From contig CAKSHG010000007.1 of assembly GCA_934456315.1 (NCBI GenBank), forward strand, positions 1 through 30,741: a stretch of DNA of 30,741 nt, given 5' to 3'. The DNA comes from an uncultured Oscillospiraceae bacterium (GTDB lineage: Bacteria; Bacillota; Clostridia; Oscillospirales; Ruminococcaceae). Of the stretch, positions 1-6,865 are shown one piece after another. The notes beneath the pieces are model-generated. The model did no database searches and had not been told where the DNA came from. It saw nothing but the letters and a program-made list of their open reading frames with translations. A program made the position numbers and the translations under genes. Each line of letters begins with the position of its first letter. Positions within the stretch are counted from its first letter, which is position 1.

Positions 1-8
1 AAAACCCC

Positions 9-37
9 TTGACAAAATGAAATAAAGATGCTATAAT
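9..37 (+). promoter_or_regulatory. Sigma-A promoter of tRNA-Arg
   Basis: A perfect -35 TTGACA (9-14) and a perfect -10 TATAAT (32-37) are separated by 17 bp. The tRNA starts 24 bp after the -10 box, so this is the expected promoter of the stable RNA gene. Confidence 0.9.
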
Positions 38-61
38 ATATGAGTGCTCAAGAGAGCGTAA

Positions 62-138
62 GCGCCAGTAGCTCAGCTGGATAGAGTATCTGGCTACGAA
101 CCAGAGGGTCGGGGGTTCGAATCCCTCCTGGCGTGCCA
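62..138 (+). tRNA. tRNA-Arg (anticodon ACG)
   Basis: A full cloverleaf can be drawn. The acceptor stem is 62-68 paired with 128-134 (closing G-U pair), followed by discriminator G135 and an encoded CCA at 136-138. The D-arm contains TAGCTCAGCTGGATAGAG. The seven-base anticodon loop at 94-100 carries ACG at 96-98, and the T-loop reads GGTTCGAATCC. ACG (A34 normally edited to inosine) decodes CGU/CGC/CGA arginine codons. Its own promoter lies just upstream and an intrinsic terminator just downstream, so it is a monocistronic tRNA. Confidence 0.97.
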
Positions 139-142
139 ACAG

Positions 143-176
143 AAAACCGCTTAACCATTAGGGTTGAGCGGTTTTT
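143..176 (+). terminator. Intrinsic terminator of the tRNA gene
   Basis: A 14-bp stem (143-156 with 162-175, one G-U pair, 5-nt loop) has A residues on the left arm and a T run on the right, the normal form of a rho-independent terminator. It begins 4 bp after the CCA end. Confidence 0.9.
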
Positions 177-270
177 CTTATATTCTAAGAATCCCCGTTC
201 AGCGCATTTTCCTCTGTTTGAGTGTTGAGCAGGAAATAACATTAAATTCGTTGATAAAGGGTGACTACAA

Positions 271-1014
271 ATGGTTATGTATTTTTCAGCAACAGGGAAT
301 TGCAAATATGTCGCGTCACGTCTGGCAGAAGCTGATACGGAGGAACCGATTTCTATCGTGGACTGCATAAACGAAAACCGTTTTGATTTCGAAGCTGATA
401 CGATCGGCATTGTATCTCCTACCTACGATTGGGGACTTCCGAGCATTGTAAAGGAATTTCTCGAAAAGGCGTCGTTCCGGACGGAGTACCTTTTCTTTAT
501 TTCCACCTATGGCACTACGCCGGGAGCTTCGGGATACATAGCAAACAAAGCGATTCGCGGAAGAAATATAGACGCGTATTACTCCGTTCGCATGGTGGAT
601 ACATGGACTCCGATTTTTGACCTTTCTACCCCGAAGAAAGTCGCAAAGTACACTGTAAAAACGGAATCTGAAATTGACAGCGTTATAAGTAGTGTGAGCG
701 AACGCCATGTAAACAAGCATATGCCCGGGCGTACACCGGCGTTTTTCACCGAGCTGATAGCCGAGCCGTTATATAACAAAAACGTCAGACGCACGGCTAA
801 TTTTCATGTTGAGGAAAGCTGTATCGGCTGCGGTCTGTGTGAAAGGAAATGTCCGGTACAAGCTATCCGAATGCAGAATAAGCGCCCGGTCTGGGTCAGG
901 GATAAGTGCGTGATGTGCCTGGGTTGTCTGCACAGATGTCCGAAATTTGCTATCCAGTGTGGTAAGAATACCAAAAAGCACGGGCAGTATACAAATCCGA
1001 ACGTAAGAATATAA
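271..1014 (+). CDS. EFR1-type flavodoxin/ferredoxin protein
   Basis: This 247-residue protein has an N-terminal flavodoxin-like half and a C-terminal ferredoxin half with two 4Fe-4S motifs. The flavodoxin half opens with the FMN phosphate-binding loop FSATGNCKYVA near residues 5-15. The two iron-sulfur motifs are CIGCGLCERKCP and CVMCLGCLHRCP. The order matches the EFR1 family of ferrodoxins common in anaerobic Clostridia, which are inferred to be cytoplasmic low-potential electron carriers or oxidoreductases. The ATG at 271 is preceded by AAAGGG, an acceptable ribosome binding site; ATG at 277 is a possible alternative. The TIGR04076 gene follows 24 bp downstream, so the two are probably cotranscribed. 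The partner enzyme is unknown. It might serve the radical SAM enzyme 4.5 kb away, but nothing shows this. Confidence 0.85.
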   Translation: MVMYFSATGNCKYVASRLAEADTEEPISIVDCINENRFDFEADTIGIVSPTYDWGLPSIVKEFLEKASFRTEYLFFISTYGTTPGASGYIANKAIRGRNIDAYYSVRMVDTWTPIFDLSTPKKVAKYTVKTESEIDSVISSVSERHVNKHMPGRTPAFFTELIAEPLYNKNVRRTANFHVEESCIGCGLCERKCPVQAIRMQNKRPVWVRDKCVMCLGCLHRCPKFAIQCGKNTKKHGQYTNPNVRI

Positions 1015-1038
1015 CGAAATCCACGGAGGTAAAACAAC

Positions 1039-1431
1039 ATGAAACACAAAGTGAAAGTAACCGTATTGGATAAAAAGCTGTATCCGGAGCTTCAGAAGCA
1101 GTACTGCGCCGACCCGGAATCCGGCGCCTGTCCCTGTTACAATGTCGGCGACGAGTTCGTATTTTACCGCGATGACGAGCGCGATGACTTCTGGCACATG
1201 GGACTGAACACGCTTGTTAAAACCGCCGGAAATCCGGACGCAGTCGCAGGAGGCCCGAAAATGCCTTTCTGTTCAGAAGCGTGGGACGCAATTTCGCGGT
1301 ACATCTATACCGGATTACAGGGCGGCTCTATCATGAAAGGCTGGACGAAAGACGAAAATGTAATGATAACCTGCTGTTCTGACGGTACACGTCCGGTAAT
1401 TTTCAAAATCGAGAGGATAGACTACGAATAA
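1039..1431 (+). CDS. TIGR04076 family protein
   Basis: This 130-residue protein has the appearance of the TIGR04076 family: small soluble proteins with a conserved Cys/Pro-rich segment (here GACPCYNVGDEF), an aromatic and Asp-rich middle and a late CCSDG motif. The function of the family is not known to me. The start is well supported: CGGAGGT lies about 8 bp before the ATG at 1039. It lies 24 bp behind the EFR1-type gene on the same strand, and such proteins are often found next to redox genes in Clostridia. Several Cys residues suggest metal or redox chemistry, but no known cofactor motif is visible. No signal peptide or membrane segment is present. Confidence 0.75.
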   Translation: MKHKVKVTVLDKKLYPELQKQYCADPESGACPCYNVGDEFVFYRDDERDDFWHMGLNTLVKTAGNPDAVAGGPKMPFCSEAWDAISRYIYTGLQGGSIMKGWTKDENVMITCCSDGTRPVIFKIERIDYE

Positions 1432-1511
1432 TTTATAAAATTCGGATATTTAAGCCTGCATTGAGGTAACAGAGCTACAATGTTTCAATAAAACCTTTGA
1501 GAGGTGAGAAC

Positions 1512-2045
1512 ATGAAGATACTGATAGCCGAGGACGACACCTCGCTGCGAAAGGTACTGGTATCTATCCTGCAGAAGAATAACTAATCCGTTGAGGCGGT
1601 AGACAACGGCGGCGATGCGCCGAGCTACCTCACCAGCGTACTTTACGACGCCGCTATACTGGGCATCATGTTGCCCGTCATGGACGGAGTTTCCGTGCTT
1701 GTCCGCGCAAGGCAGGAGCATAACACGACTCCGGTGCTGCTCCTGACGGCGAAATCCGAGATTGACGACAAAGTAACCGGGCTTGACGCAGGCGCCAACT
1801 ACTACCTCACAAAGCCGTTCGATATGCGCGAACTTCTCGCGAGAATACGCGTATTGACCCGAAAAATCAACGTCCAGCAGGATAACACGATTTCATTCGG
1901 GAACACGTCGCTGAATACGCAGTCGTTCGAACTTTCCGCACCGTCCGGAAGCTACCGCCTGGCGAACAAGGAATATCAGACGATGCTGATTTTCATGCGG
2001 AATCCGCGGGTAGTGATATCGCCGTCAAGGGTGCTTGAAAAATGA
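1512..2045 (+). pseudogene. OmpR-type response regulator, decayed
   Basis: From the ATG at 1512 (behind GAGAGGTGAG) the reading frame gives a receiver domain beginning MKILIAEDDTSLRKVL, with LLTAKS and LTKPF motifs, and then the start of an OmpR/PhoB winged helix. Three defects are visible. Codon 25 is TAA (1584-1586) where the family usually has an aromatic residue. The phospho-acceptor Asp expected at residue 51 is Gly (GGC, 1662-1664). The winged helix ends after 177 codons, about 45 short of a typical family member. The TGA overlaps the ATG of the kinase fragment in an ATGA, so the natural junction between regulator and kinase may have been kept while an internal piece was lost. An ATG-initiated remnant from 1668 could still be translated but would lack the phosphorylation site. 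Confidence 0.85.
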
Positions 2046-2384
2046 AAAGCAGCGTAAAGCGCAGACTACAAATTCGGTTCGTACTGCTGGCGCTGGCGGC
2101 TCTTGTGATTTTGCAGGGGCTTATAGTTTCGTTCAGCATTTTCAGGAATTATCAGCAGATAACCGGAAAGGCGGACTACATAATAAGGCTGACGTCCACC
2201 GCTCCCGATTCCCCGTAAGCCGCAGGCTCGCGGGATTTCATCGTTGACTATTTCCCGGCGGATAAGTCGTTCGGCGTGGACTGCACTCACACCACGCTGA
2301 TAAAGGAAAAATCCGCGATAAAATACGTGCTTATGGTACTTGACGACAGTTCCGACAAGGGATTTGTGGACATCTACTTCGTCG
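2042..2384 (+). pseudogene. Sensor histidine kinase, N-terminal fragment
   Basis: The ATG at 2042 overlaps the stop of the response regulator remnant. The frame encodes MKSSVKRRLQIRF followed by a hydrophobic segment (LLALAALVILQGLIVSFSIF), the typical first membrane anchor of a sensor kinase, and then the start of an extracytoplasmic domain. Codon 59 is TAA (2216-2218). Beyond it the same frame continues with plausible sensor-domain sequence (RDFIVDYFPADKSFGVDC) until it meets the 66-bp repeat at 2385. No HisKA or HATPase domain remains. Together with the preceding pseudogene this was a two-component pair. It was inactivated by point mutation and cut off at the repeat. Confidence 0.75.
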
Positions 2385-2450
2385 GCTTTCATCGCATTCG
2401 GCGCACTTTACCCATTTTTGCTTTTCACATCGGTTTTTAGAGGTTCCCTA
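2385..2450 (-). repeat. 66-bp repeat, left inverted copy
   Basis: Read on the minus strand, this sequence begins TAGGGAACCTCTAAAAACC and ends GAATGCGATGAAAGC. It matches 8655-8720 on the plus strand at about 61 of 66 positions by eye. The outer part also resembles both ends of the 153-bp element at 14097-14249. It truncates the LysR gene on one side and the histidine kinase on the other. Its terminal-looking tip (GGAACCTC) points toward 2450. Confidence 0.8.
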
Positions 2451-2605
2451 TTGTGATTGCTCCAGGTGAACAGCTTTACGCCGAGTTCCTCCTCCAGATC
2501 GGCTATCTGCCGGGAAAGAGTGGGCTGCGTTACATGGAGCGCTGCCCGGGTGAAGTTTTCCTCCCTTGCTACCGCAAGGAAGTAGCCAAGTACTCGAAGT
2601 TCCAT
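2451..2605 (-). pseudogene. LysR-type regulator, N-terminal fragment
   Basis: The ATG (complement of 2603-2605) has a strong GGAGG site 7-8 bp upstream. It opens [20 protein letters not shown] and continues with [20 protein letters not shown], the winged helix-turn-helix of LysR-type regulators. After about 50 residues the coding sequence runs into the 66-bp repeat and ends at a stop in repeat DNA, so the whole effector-binding domain (roughly 230 residues) is missing. The ribosome binding site and DNA-binding head are intact, which suggests recent truncation. It lies 86 bp behind the sirtuin gene on the same strand. A longer frame starting at 2695 exists but lacks a comparable binding site. 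Confidence 0.85.
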
Positions 2606-2691
2606 TTTTATTCCTCCGAGAATATAATACCATATTTGGGCGTTACAGTCAACATATCTTACGGCAAAAAAATGCTCCGCGCTGTTAGGGC

Positions 2692-3558
2692 TCACAGATT
2701 TACGAAAATCTCCGCAATATCAGAGTCCATGCAGATAGACCTGTCTTCGATTTCCTTCGGCGCATAGGATTCGCCGAAATTCAGGCAGGCGTAAAAGGCG
2801 TTCGGATTCTGGAAAGTCATTCTCCAGAACGGGAATTTGATGATCCCCGGAGTGTTCATACCCACGCCGAGTTCGAGAAAGAGAATGTGCTGACCCTCGT
2901 GAGCGCGCAGGTGTTTTTCGTACCGACTGGCCGCCTTATGCCAGCCGCTGTCCTCAACGAACTTATCGTCCGCGCGCAGATTCATTGTCAGCGGCTTTCC
3001 GCAGTGCGGGCATTTCGGAATAAGTTCGGTGGGTATTTTCAAGTCTTTCTGGGAATCCATCATCGCGATCACACTGTCCTCGTTGTCCCAGGTTTCCTTG
3101 CAGCATGGCTTGGAGCATTGGAACAGCCCGTAATCTCCCTGCGTGTAGAACAGCCGTTCCTTGTCGAATCCCGCTTTCTGAAACTGGTGGTCAACGTTCG
3201 TGGTCAGCACGAAATAATCCTTGTCCCTGACAAGCTCAAACAGCCGCTTGTAGGTTCCGTTATCAACGTCCATATAGCGGTTGATGTAGATGTACCTTGA
3301 CCAGTACGCCCAGTATTCTTCAAGGCTCTCAAAGGGATAGAATCCGCCCTCGTACATATTCCGGAATCCGTATTTCGCTATGAAATCGGAGAAATAATTC
3401 TCGAACCGCTCGCCGCTGTAAGTGAATCCCGCCGCCGTGGAAAGCCCCGCTCCTGCGCCGATGATTATTGAATCAGCGGAGTTTATCTCGCTTTTCAGCC
3501 GTTCGATTTTAGCCGAGTATTTTTCTGTATATGCCATAGTCCTCGTTTCCGAACACAT
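2692..3558 (-). CDS. M-class sirtuin (SirTM-like NAD-dependent enzyme)
   Basis: This 288-residue Rossmann protein has the sirtuin NAD loop [16 protein letters not shown] (about residues 34-49) and TTNVDHQF at 119-126. At the position where deacetylating sirtuins have the catalytic His, it has Gln (YTQGD, Q140). That Asn121/Gln140 pair fits the SirTM class described from Staphylococcus and Streptococcus, which acts as a protein ADP-ribosyltransferase using NAD. Cys148, Cys152/153 and C183-x2-C186 look like the structural zinc site. The start at 3558 is chosen because AAAGGTG lies 6-7 bp before it; MAYTEKY at 3537 is an alternative. It overlaps the macrodomain gene by 50 bp, the known genetic linkage of this class. 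The usual GcvH-L and lipoate ligase partners are not in this operon, so the substrate may differ. Confidence 0.88.
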   Translation of the reverse strand: MCSETRTMAYTEKYSAKIERLKSEINSADSIIIGAGAGLSTAAGFTYSGERFENYFSDFIAKYGFRNMYEGGFYPFESLEEYWAYWSRYIYINRYMDVDNGTYKRLFELVRDKDYFVLTTNVDHQFQKAGFDKERLFYTQGDYGLFQCSKPCCKETWDNEDSVIAMMDSQKDLKIPTELIPKCPHCGKPLTMNLRADDKFVEDSGWHKAASRYEKHLRAHEGQHILFLELGVGMNTPGIIKFPFWRMTFQNPNAFYACLNFGESYAPKEIEDRSICMDSDIAEIFVNL

Positions 3559-4264
3559 TAAAAATCACCTTTATTCTGTGAGATTTCAGAAAATCCCGTA
3601 CCGTACTGACTGCGATTTCAGCCGCTTCCTGCTTCGGGAATCCGAACACTCCGGTTGAAATACAGCAGAATGCAATGCTGTCAATTCCGTTCTGAACCGC
3701 AAGTTCAAGGCAGGACTGGTAGCAGCTTTTCAGAAGCCTGCAATGTTCCGCAGTCAGCTTTCCCGACACAATGGGGCCTACCGTGTGTATAACATTATCG
3801 CACGGCAGGTTGTACGCCGGGGTAATTTTGGCATGTCCGGTCGGTTCCGGGTATCCCTGTTTCTCCATTATTTCGGCGCATTCCAGCCGCAGGCGGACTC
3901 CCGCAAACGTGTGAATGCAGTTGTCGATACAGTTGTGACAGGGCTGATAACAGCCGGTCATTCCGCTGTTTGCCGCGTTCACTATTGCACCGCATTTCAG
4001 CGTGGTTATGTCGCCGCGCCAGAGGTATATATTCTCCTCAGCCGGCGATAGATCCGCAATATCCGTGATACCTTTTTCGGCGGTTTTCCGGCGGAGGTAC
4101 TCGTCCTCTGCGGCGAGGTATTCTTCCGAAATAACGCTTGGCAGACGGATATTCACAAGACTCCTGTAAAGCCGGAATTGCTCGTTTTCCGATGACGGTA
4201 TTCGTATTTTTCTGTATTCCGGATTTTCATTCAGCAGGTATTTTATCAGCTTCCCGGCGGACAT
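3509..4264 (-). CDS. Zinc-type macrodomain, protein-ADP-ribose hydrolase
   Basis: This 251-residue protein has a helical N-terminal extension of about 75 residues and then a macrodomain: WRGDITTLKCGAIVNAANS (82-100) for ADP-ribose binding, GHAKIT, and CCISTGVFGFP for the phosphate loop. After the NAAN strand it has GCYQPCHNCIDNCIH. Cys105, His110 and Cys112 match the metal-binding pattern of the zinc-dependent macrodomains linked to SirTM sirtuins. These remove ADP-ribose that the partner sirtuin adds. The ATG at 4264 lies 4 bp after the stop of the PPOX-ferredoxin gene, with GAAAGG upstream. Its 3' end overlaps the sirtuin start, consistent with translational coupling. The expected role is to reverse ADP-ribosylation of a protein or peptide target, not identified here. 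Confidence 0.9.
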   Translation of the reverse strand: MSAGKLIKYLLNENPEYRKIRIPSSENEQFRLYRSLVNIRLPSVISEEYLAAEDEYLRRKTAEKGITDIADLSPAEENIYLWRGDITTLKCGAIVNAANSGMTGCYQPCHNCIDNCIHTFAGVRLRLECAEIMEKQGYPEPTGHAKITPAYNLPCDNVIHTVGPIVSGKLTAEHCRLLKSCYQSCLELAVQNGIDSIAFCCISTGVFGFPKQEAAEIAVSTVRDFLKSHRIKVIFNVFGNEDYGIYRKILG

Positions 4265-4268
4265 TTAA

Positions 4269-4886
4269 TCACAGCCTTTCTATCGCTCCTACCGGGCAGT
4301 TTTCAAAACAGGCGCCGCAGTGCAGGCAGTTGTTCTGCCTTATATTATACGGCGTCGGAGCGCCTTTGTCAATGCAGTTCTGCGGACATACCGTCATGCA
4401 CTTCCCGCAGCCTATGCAGTTTTCAGTAATGCGGTAGCCCTTACGTTCTGCGCTGCCATTTCCGATAGTGTAGACTTCACAGAAAATCGGATTCACGCCA
4501 AGGTTGAAATACTCAATTGAAGCGTCCATTATTTCAAAGCAGATACCGATATTTCGTTTCTCACCGGGGTAGAGGTTCGCAAGGTACGGCTGCTCAACGA
4601 ATATCGTGTCAATGCATTGCTTCTGGCGTTCCTCAGCGACCGGGAACGCCTTTCCGGACAGTCGTATCATCTCCTTGAATTTCGTGTAGACAAGTATCTG
4701 CACGCGCCCGTCCGCGAGAAGCTCCCTTGCAACATTCTTACCCCTTGCGGTGAAGAAATACAGAGAATCCTCATCGTAATGCACGGCGCTTATGCAGCGT
4801 ATCTGCGGAGCGCCGTGCTCGTCAACCGTGGCTACGTTCAACACTCCCACAAGCTGCATTTTCTTTAAACAGGTCTTTGCGTCCAT
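4269..4886 (-). CDS. PPOX-like flavin domain fused to 2x4Fe-4S ferredoxin
   Basis: In this 205-residue fusion, residues 1-140 resemble the pyridoxamine-5'-phosphate-oxidase-like split-barrel flavoproteins (VGVLNVATVDEHGAPQIR, then SLYFFTARGKNVARELLADG, then RLSGKAF). The C-terminal 60 residues carry two cluster motifs, CIGCGKCMTVCP and CLHCGACFENCP. Such a protein would bind FMN or a related flavin and two 4Fe-4S clusters and pass electrons between ferredoxin and a flavin substrate. Its exact reaction is not known. The start at 4886 has GAGGT 8 bp upstream, overlapping the stop of the nitroreductase 10 bp away. Only 4 bp separate it from the macrodomain gene. It could reduce the radical SAM enzyme's clusters or act on the modified peptide; this is inference from position. 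Confidence 0.85.
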   Translation of the reverse strand: MDAKTCLKKMQLVGVLNVATVDEHGAPQIRCISAVHYDEDSLYFFTARGKNVARELLADGRVQILVYTKFKEMIRLSGKAFPVAEERQKQCIDTIFVEQPYLANLYPGEKRNIGICFEIMDASIEYFNLGVNPIFCEVYTIGNGSAERKGYRITENCIGCGKCMTVCPQNCIDKGAPTPYNIRQNNCLHCGACFENCPVGAIERL

Positions 4887-4896
4887 TATTAATACC

Positions 4897-5472
4897 TCAC
4901 TCTATAATTCTGATTCTGTCGGGTCTGCGCGACTTTGTGTACGGCTGTTCGCCGTTGATATAGCCCAGTATCACGAAGCAGACCGCGCTGTAATTTTCGG
5001 GAACGTTCCATTCCCTGAGCAGCGCCTGTCCCTCGTCGCCGACAAAGGTTTCCTCACCGCGGGAAATAATGCAGGAGGAAATGCCAAGCTCCGTTGCCTG
5101 GAGCAGCATATTTTCAGCTATGCAGAATGCGTCCGCAATGCGGAACGCAAAGCCGTCCTGACCGAAGATCGCTACAACGGTCGGTGCGCCGTAAAAGCCG
5201 TTCTTTATCGTCGGGTCGTCGATAGTACTGGGCTGTTCGCTTGAAACGTAACCGCCAAGCAGACGGCTTCTATCGAACATTGCAAGGTTAATTCTGCCGA
5301 TTTTTGCGGTGAGTTCCGCATTGTGAACTGCGACCATCATGCTGCGCTGACCGCCGCCGGCGTTCGGCGCGTAGTTACCTGCTTCAAGAATAAGCTCAAG
5401 ATCCTCGCGGCTTATCTGCCTGCCGGTGTATTTTCTGATGGAGTGCCGCGCCTTGATTATATCCATTAACAT
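4897..5472 (-). CDS. Nitroreductase-family FMN oxidoreductase
   Basis: The frame from 5472 encodes about 191 residues with nitroreductase-fold signatures: MDIIKARHSIRKY at the start (FMN phosphate contacts by the Arg-His-Ser-x-Arg motif), APNAGGGQ, GAPTVVAIF, and ENMLLQATELGISSC near the dimer interface. The start is chosen because AGGAG lies 7 bp before ATG 5472; the frame is open further upstream but only as a shadow of the radical SAM gene. ATG 5472 overlaps the TAA of that gene (5466-5468), so the two are translationally coupled. Related enzymes reduce nitro groups, flavins or enones and, in peptide natural product clusters, oxidise azolines or dehydrogenate residues. A role as second modifying enzyme for the ACGX peptide is an attractive inference. 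Confidence 0.88.
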   Translation of the reverse strand: MLMDIIKARHSIRKYTGRQISREDLELILEAGNYAPNAGGGQRSMMVAVHNAELTAKIGRINLAMFDRSRLLGGYVSSEQPSTIDDPTIKNGFYGAPTVVAIFGQDGFAFRIADAFCIAENMLLQATELGISSCIISRGEETFVGDEGQALLREWNVPENYSAVCFVILGYINGEQPYTKSRRPDRIRIIE

Positions 5473-6530
5473 AGATTTTCTCCTGTGATTTCGTTGCGTT
5501 CTTTCCAGCACTGCGGGTCGGGGGCGTACATATTCCCGGTGTAACCGAATGTTACGGCGGGGCAGCCCCTGCAATACCCGCGAAGTTCGCATTTACTGCA
5601 TTTCTCGAACTTGTCCCACTGCCTGTATTCATCAAGCTCCGCGCCGTTGAACAGGTCGTAGAGCGGGGTTTCGAACACGTTTCCGATTCTGGATTCCATG
5701 CGGCGGCAGGCGTAAACATCGCCGGTCGGGATTATCGTCATGTGACCTATTCCGCAATGACAGCCGTCGTAGATCGTGTCCGGGTCGCTGTTTTCCGGGA
5801 GCTTGAACAGTCCGTTTTCATAGAGGTACAGCGTCCAGAGGTGGTCTTTAAGCTGGAAAGTTGTTGTGCAGCCGTTCGCTTTGTATTTTTCAAATTTCTT
5901 GTGACACATATCCATGAATTCGCGGTACTGGCGTGGGGGAATGTGGTATTCTTCGGATTTCTGACCGCTGGTGGGGCAGTATCTTCCGAATGCGAATACG
6001 TCGACGTTTTTCTCCGCGCACAGGTCGATGAGCTGCGGGAAATCCCCGATATTCGCGCTGGAAACCGTGGACATTATCGCGCAGTACATTCCCGCATTCT
6101 TTATGCAGTCTATCTTCTCGATGGTGGTGTCGAACGAACCAGGCTTGCGGAACATATCGTGTGTTTCACGCATTCCGTCAAGGGAAAGCTGGTACTTCAC
6201 GCAGCCGTGGCCGCGGAGCTTTCGGCAGACCTCGTCGTTCAGGTGAAACGGATTCCCGAGGATAGCCCAGCGGATATCCTTTTCTTTCAGCTTCTGCGCA
6301 AGCTTCCAGAAGTCCTTATGTAAAATCGGGTCGCCGCCTGTGATGTAGATGTAGGGCGTTCTGTCGAGCCTTTCGCACATATCCTCTATGCTCGCGAGCA
6401 CCTGTTCCATTCTGTCGAACGGCATTTCGGTGAGCTTTTTGCAGTTGTCCTCCGCGAAGATGTAGCAATGCTTGCAGCGCTGGTCGCAGGTGTCAGTAAT
6501 GTGCCACTGGAAGGCAAAATAGGGTTTCAT
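5466..6530 (-). CDS. Radical SAM/SPASM peptide-modifying enzyme, ACGX system
   Basis: This 354-residue protein has the radical SAM cluster motif C15-x3-C19-x2-C22 (TCDQRCKHCY), the SAM-binding stretch YITGGDP, and a C-terminal SPASM domain. The SPASM cysteines are C257, C259, C275, then CSKCELRGYCRGC (311, 314, 320, 323) and C341, enough for two auxiliary 4Fe-4S clusters. Enzymes of this build modify ribosomal peptides, for example by forming thioether or carbon-carbon crosslinks. A cysteine-rich ACGX-repeat peptide lies immediately upstream on the same strand, which fits the 'radical SAM/SPASM protein, ACGX system' family that I recall from the TIGRFAM collection; no search was run. GGAGG sits 8 bp before ATG 6530. 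The chemistry on the peptide is not known to me. Confidence 0.9.
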   Translation of the reverse strand: MKPYFAFQWHITDTCDQRCKHCYIFAEDNCKKLTEMPFDRMEQVLASIEDMCERLDRTPYIYITGGDPILHKDFWKLAQKLKEKDIRWAILGNPFHLNDEVCRKLRGHGCVKYQLSLDGMRETHDMFRKPGSFDTTIEKIDCIKNAGMYCAIMSTVSSANIGDFPQLIDLCAEKNVDVFAFGRYCPTSGQKSEEYHIPPRQYREFMDMCHKKFEKYKANGCTTTFQLKDHLWTLYLYENGLFKLPENSDPDTIYDGCHCGIGHMTIIPTGDVYACRRMESRIGNVFETPLYDLFNGAELDEYRQWDKFEKCSKCELRGYCRGCPAVTFGYTGNMYAPDPQCWKERNEITGENLC

Positions 6531-6560
6531 AGCGGTATCCTCCGATGATAATTGCTCAGA

Positions 6561-6582
6561 GACAGCCGGAAATCCGGCTGTC
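6561..6582 (-). promoter_or_regulatory. Hairpin between ACGX peptide and radical SAM gene
   Basis: A perfect 9-bp stem (GACAGCCGG with CCGGCTGTC, 4-nt loop) lies in the 71-bp gap after the peptide stop and before the GGAGG of the enzyme gene. It has no T run, so it is more likely a mRNA-stabilising or partial attenuation element. It would favour high peptide and lower enzyme expression. Confidence 0.65.
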
Positions 6583-6601
6583 CGGGGTTGCGAAGTTTGT
6601 T

Positions 6602-6823
6602 TTACTTCTTGTCAGGGTCAGCTGCGCCACATGCAGAGCCGCAAGCGGAAGCAGGAGCCTTGGGGTCAGCCGCGCCGCACGCAGAACCGCATGCAGAAGC
6701 GGGAGCCTTGGGGTCGGCTGTGCCGCACGCAGAGCCGCAAGCGGAAGCCGGCTTGTCAGCAGGGTCAGCAGTTCCGCAGGCTGTGCCGGAAAATGCAGCT
6801 ACATTCTTTAATGTTTCACTCAT
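6602..6823 (-). CDS. ACGX-repeat precursor peptide
   Basis: This 73-residue peptide opens with MSETLKNVAAFSG and then carries seven Ala-Cys-Gly-X motifs (Cys at 16, 29, 33, 45, 49, 61, 65; X is Ser, Thr or Ala). From residue 28 a 16-residue unit with two ACGX motifs followed by a Ala-Asp-Pro-Lys-Ala-Pro-Ala-Ser linker occurs twice in full, then once partly (units at 6695-6742, 6647-6694, 6605-6646). The short N-terminal part is likely the leader or recognition segment. AGGAGG lies 8 bp before ATG 6823, an excellent site for a highly made peptide. No transporter or protease gene is adjacent, so the product may stay in the cell. The gene is first in the operon, directly before its radical SAM/SPASM enzyme. 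Despite low sequence complexity, the strong binding site, stop placement and neighbour make it convincing. Confidence 0.93.
   Translation of the reverse strand: MSETLKNVAAFSGTACGTADPADKPASACGSACGTADPKAPASACGSACGAADPKAPASACGSACGAADPDKK
6605..6742 (-). repeat. 48-bp coding tandem repeats in the ACGX gene
   Basis: Two full 48-bp units (6695-6742 and 6647-6694) and one partial unit (6605-6646) are nearly identical, with scattered silent and Thr/Ala changes. They encode the 16-residue double-ACGX unit. Such repeats allow the number of units to change by slippage or recombination. Confidence 0.85.
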
Positions 6824-6865
6824 GTTTGTAACCTCCTGTATTACTCGGATCTCTCCTGTGATTAC

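Noticed and set aside
48..410. Minus-strand frame of 120 residues across the tRNA
   Set aside because: It is the antisense of the tRNA and terminator. The GGIRTPD-type segment is a familiar false protein produced by tRNA antisense.
2606..2695. Upstream extension of the LysR fragment
   Set aside because: The family starts at the M-E-L-R-V-L segment with GGAGG before it; the extension has no homology-like features.
6605..6742. Possible CRISPR-like array
   Set aside because: The 48-bp units are contiguous with no unique spacers, stay in frame, and encode the peptide repeats.
6545..6811. Plus-strand Arg/Ser-rich repeat proteins opposite the ACGX gene
   Set aside because: They arise from the same tandem repeats. 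Only the minus-strand frame has AGGAGG at proper spacing and a meaningful repeat motif.
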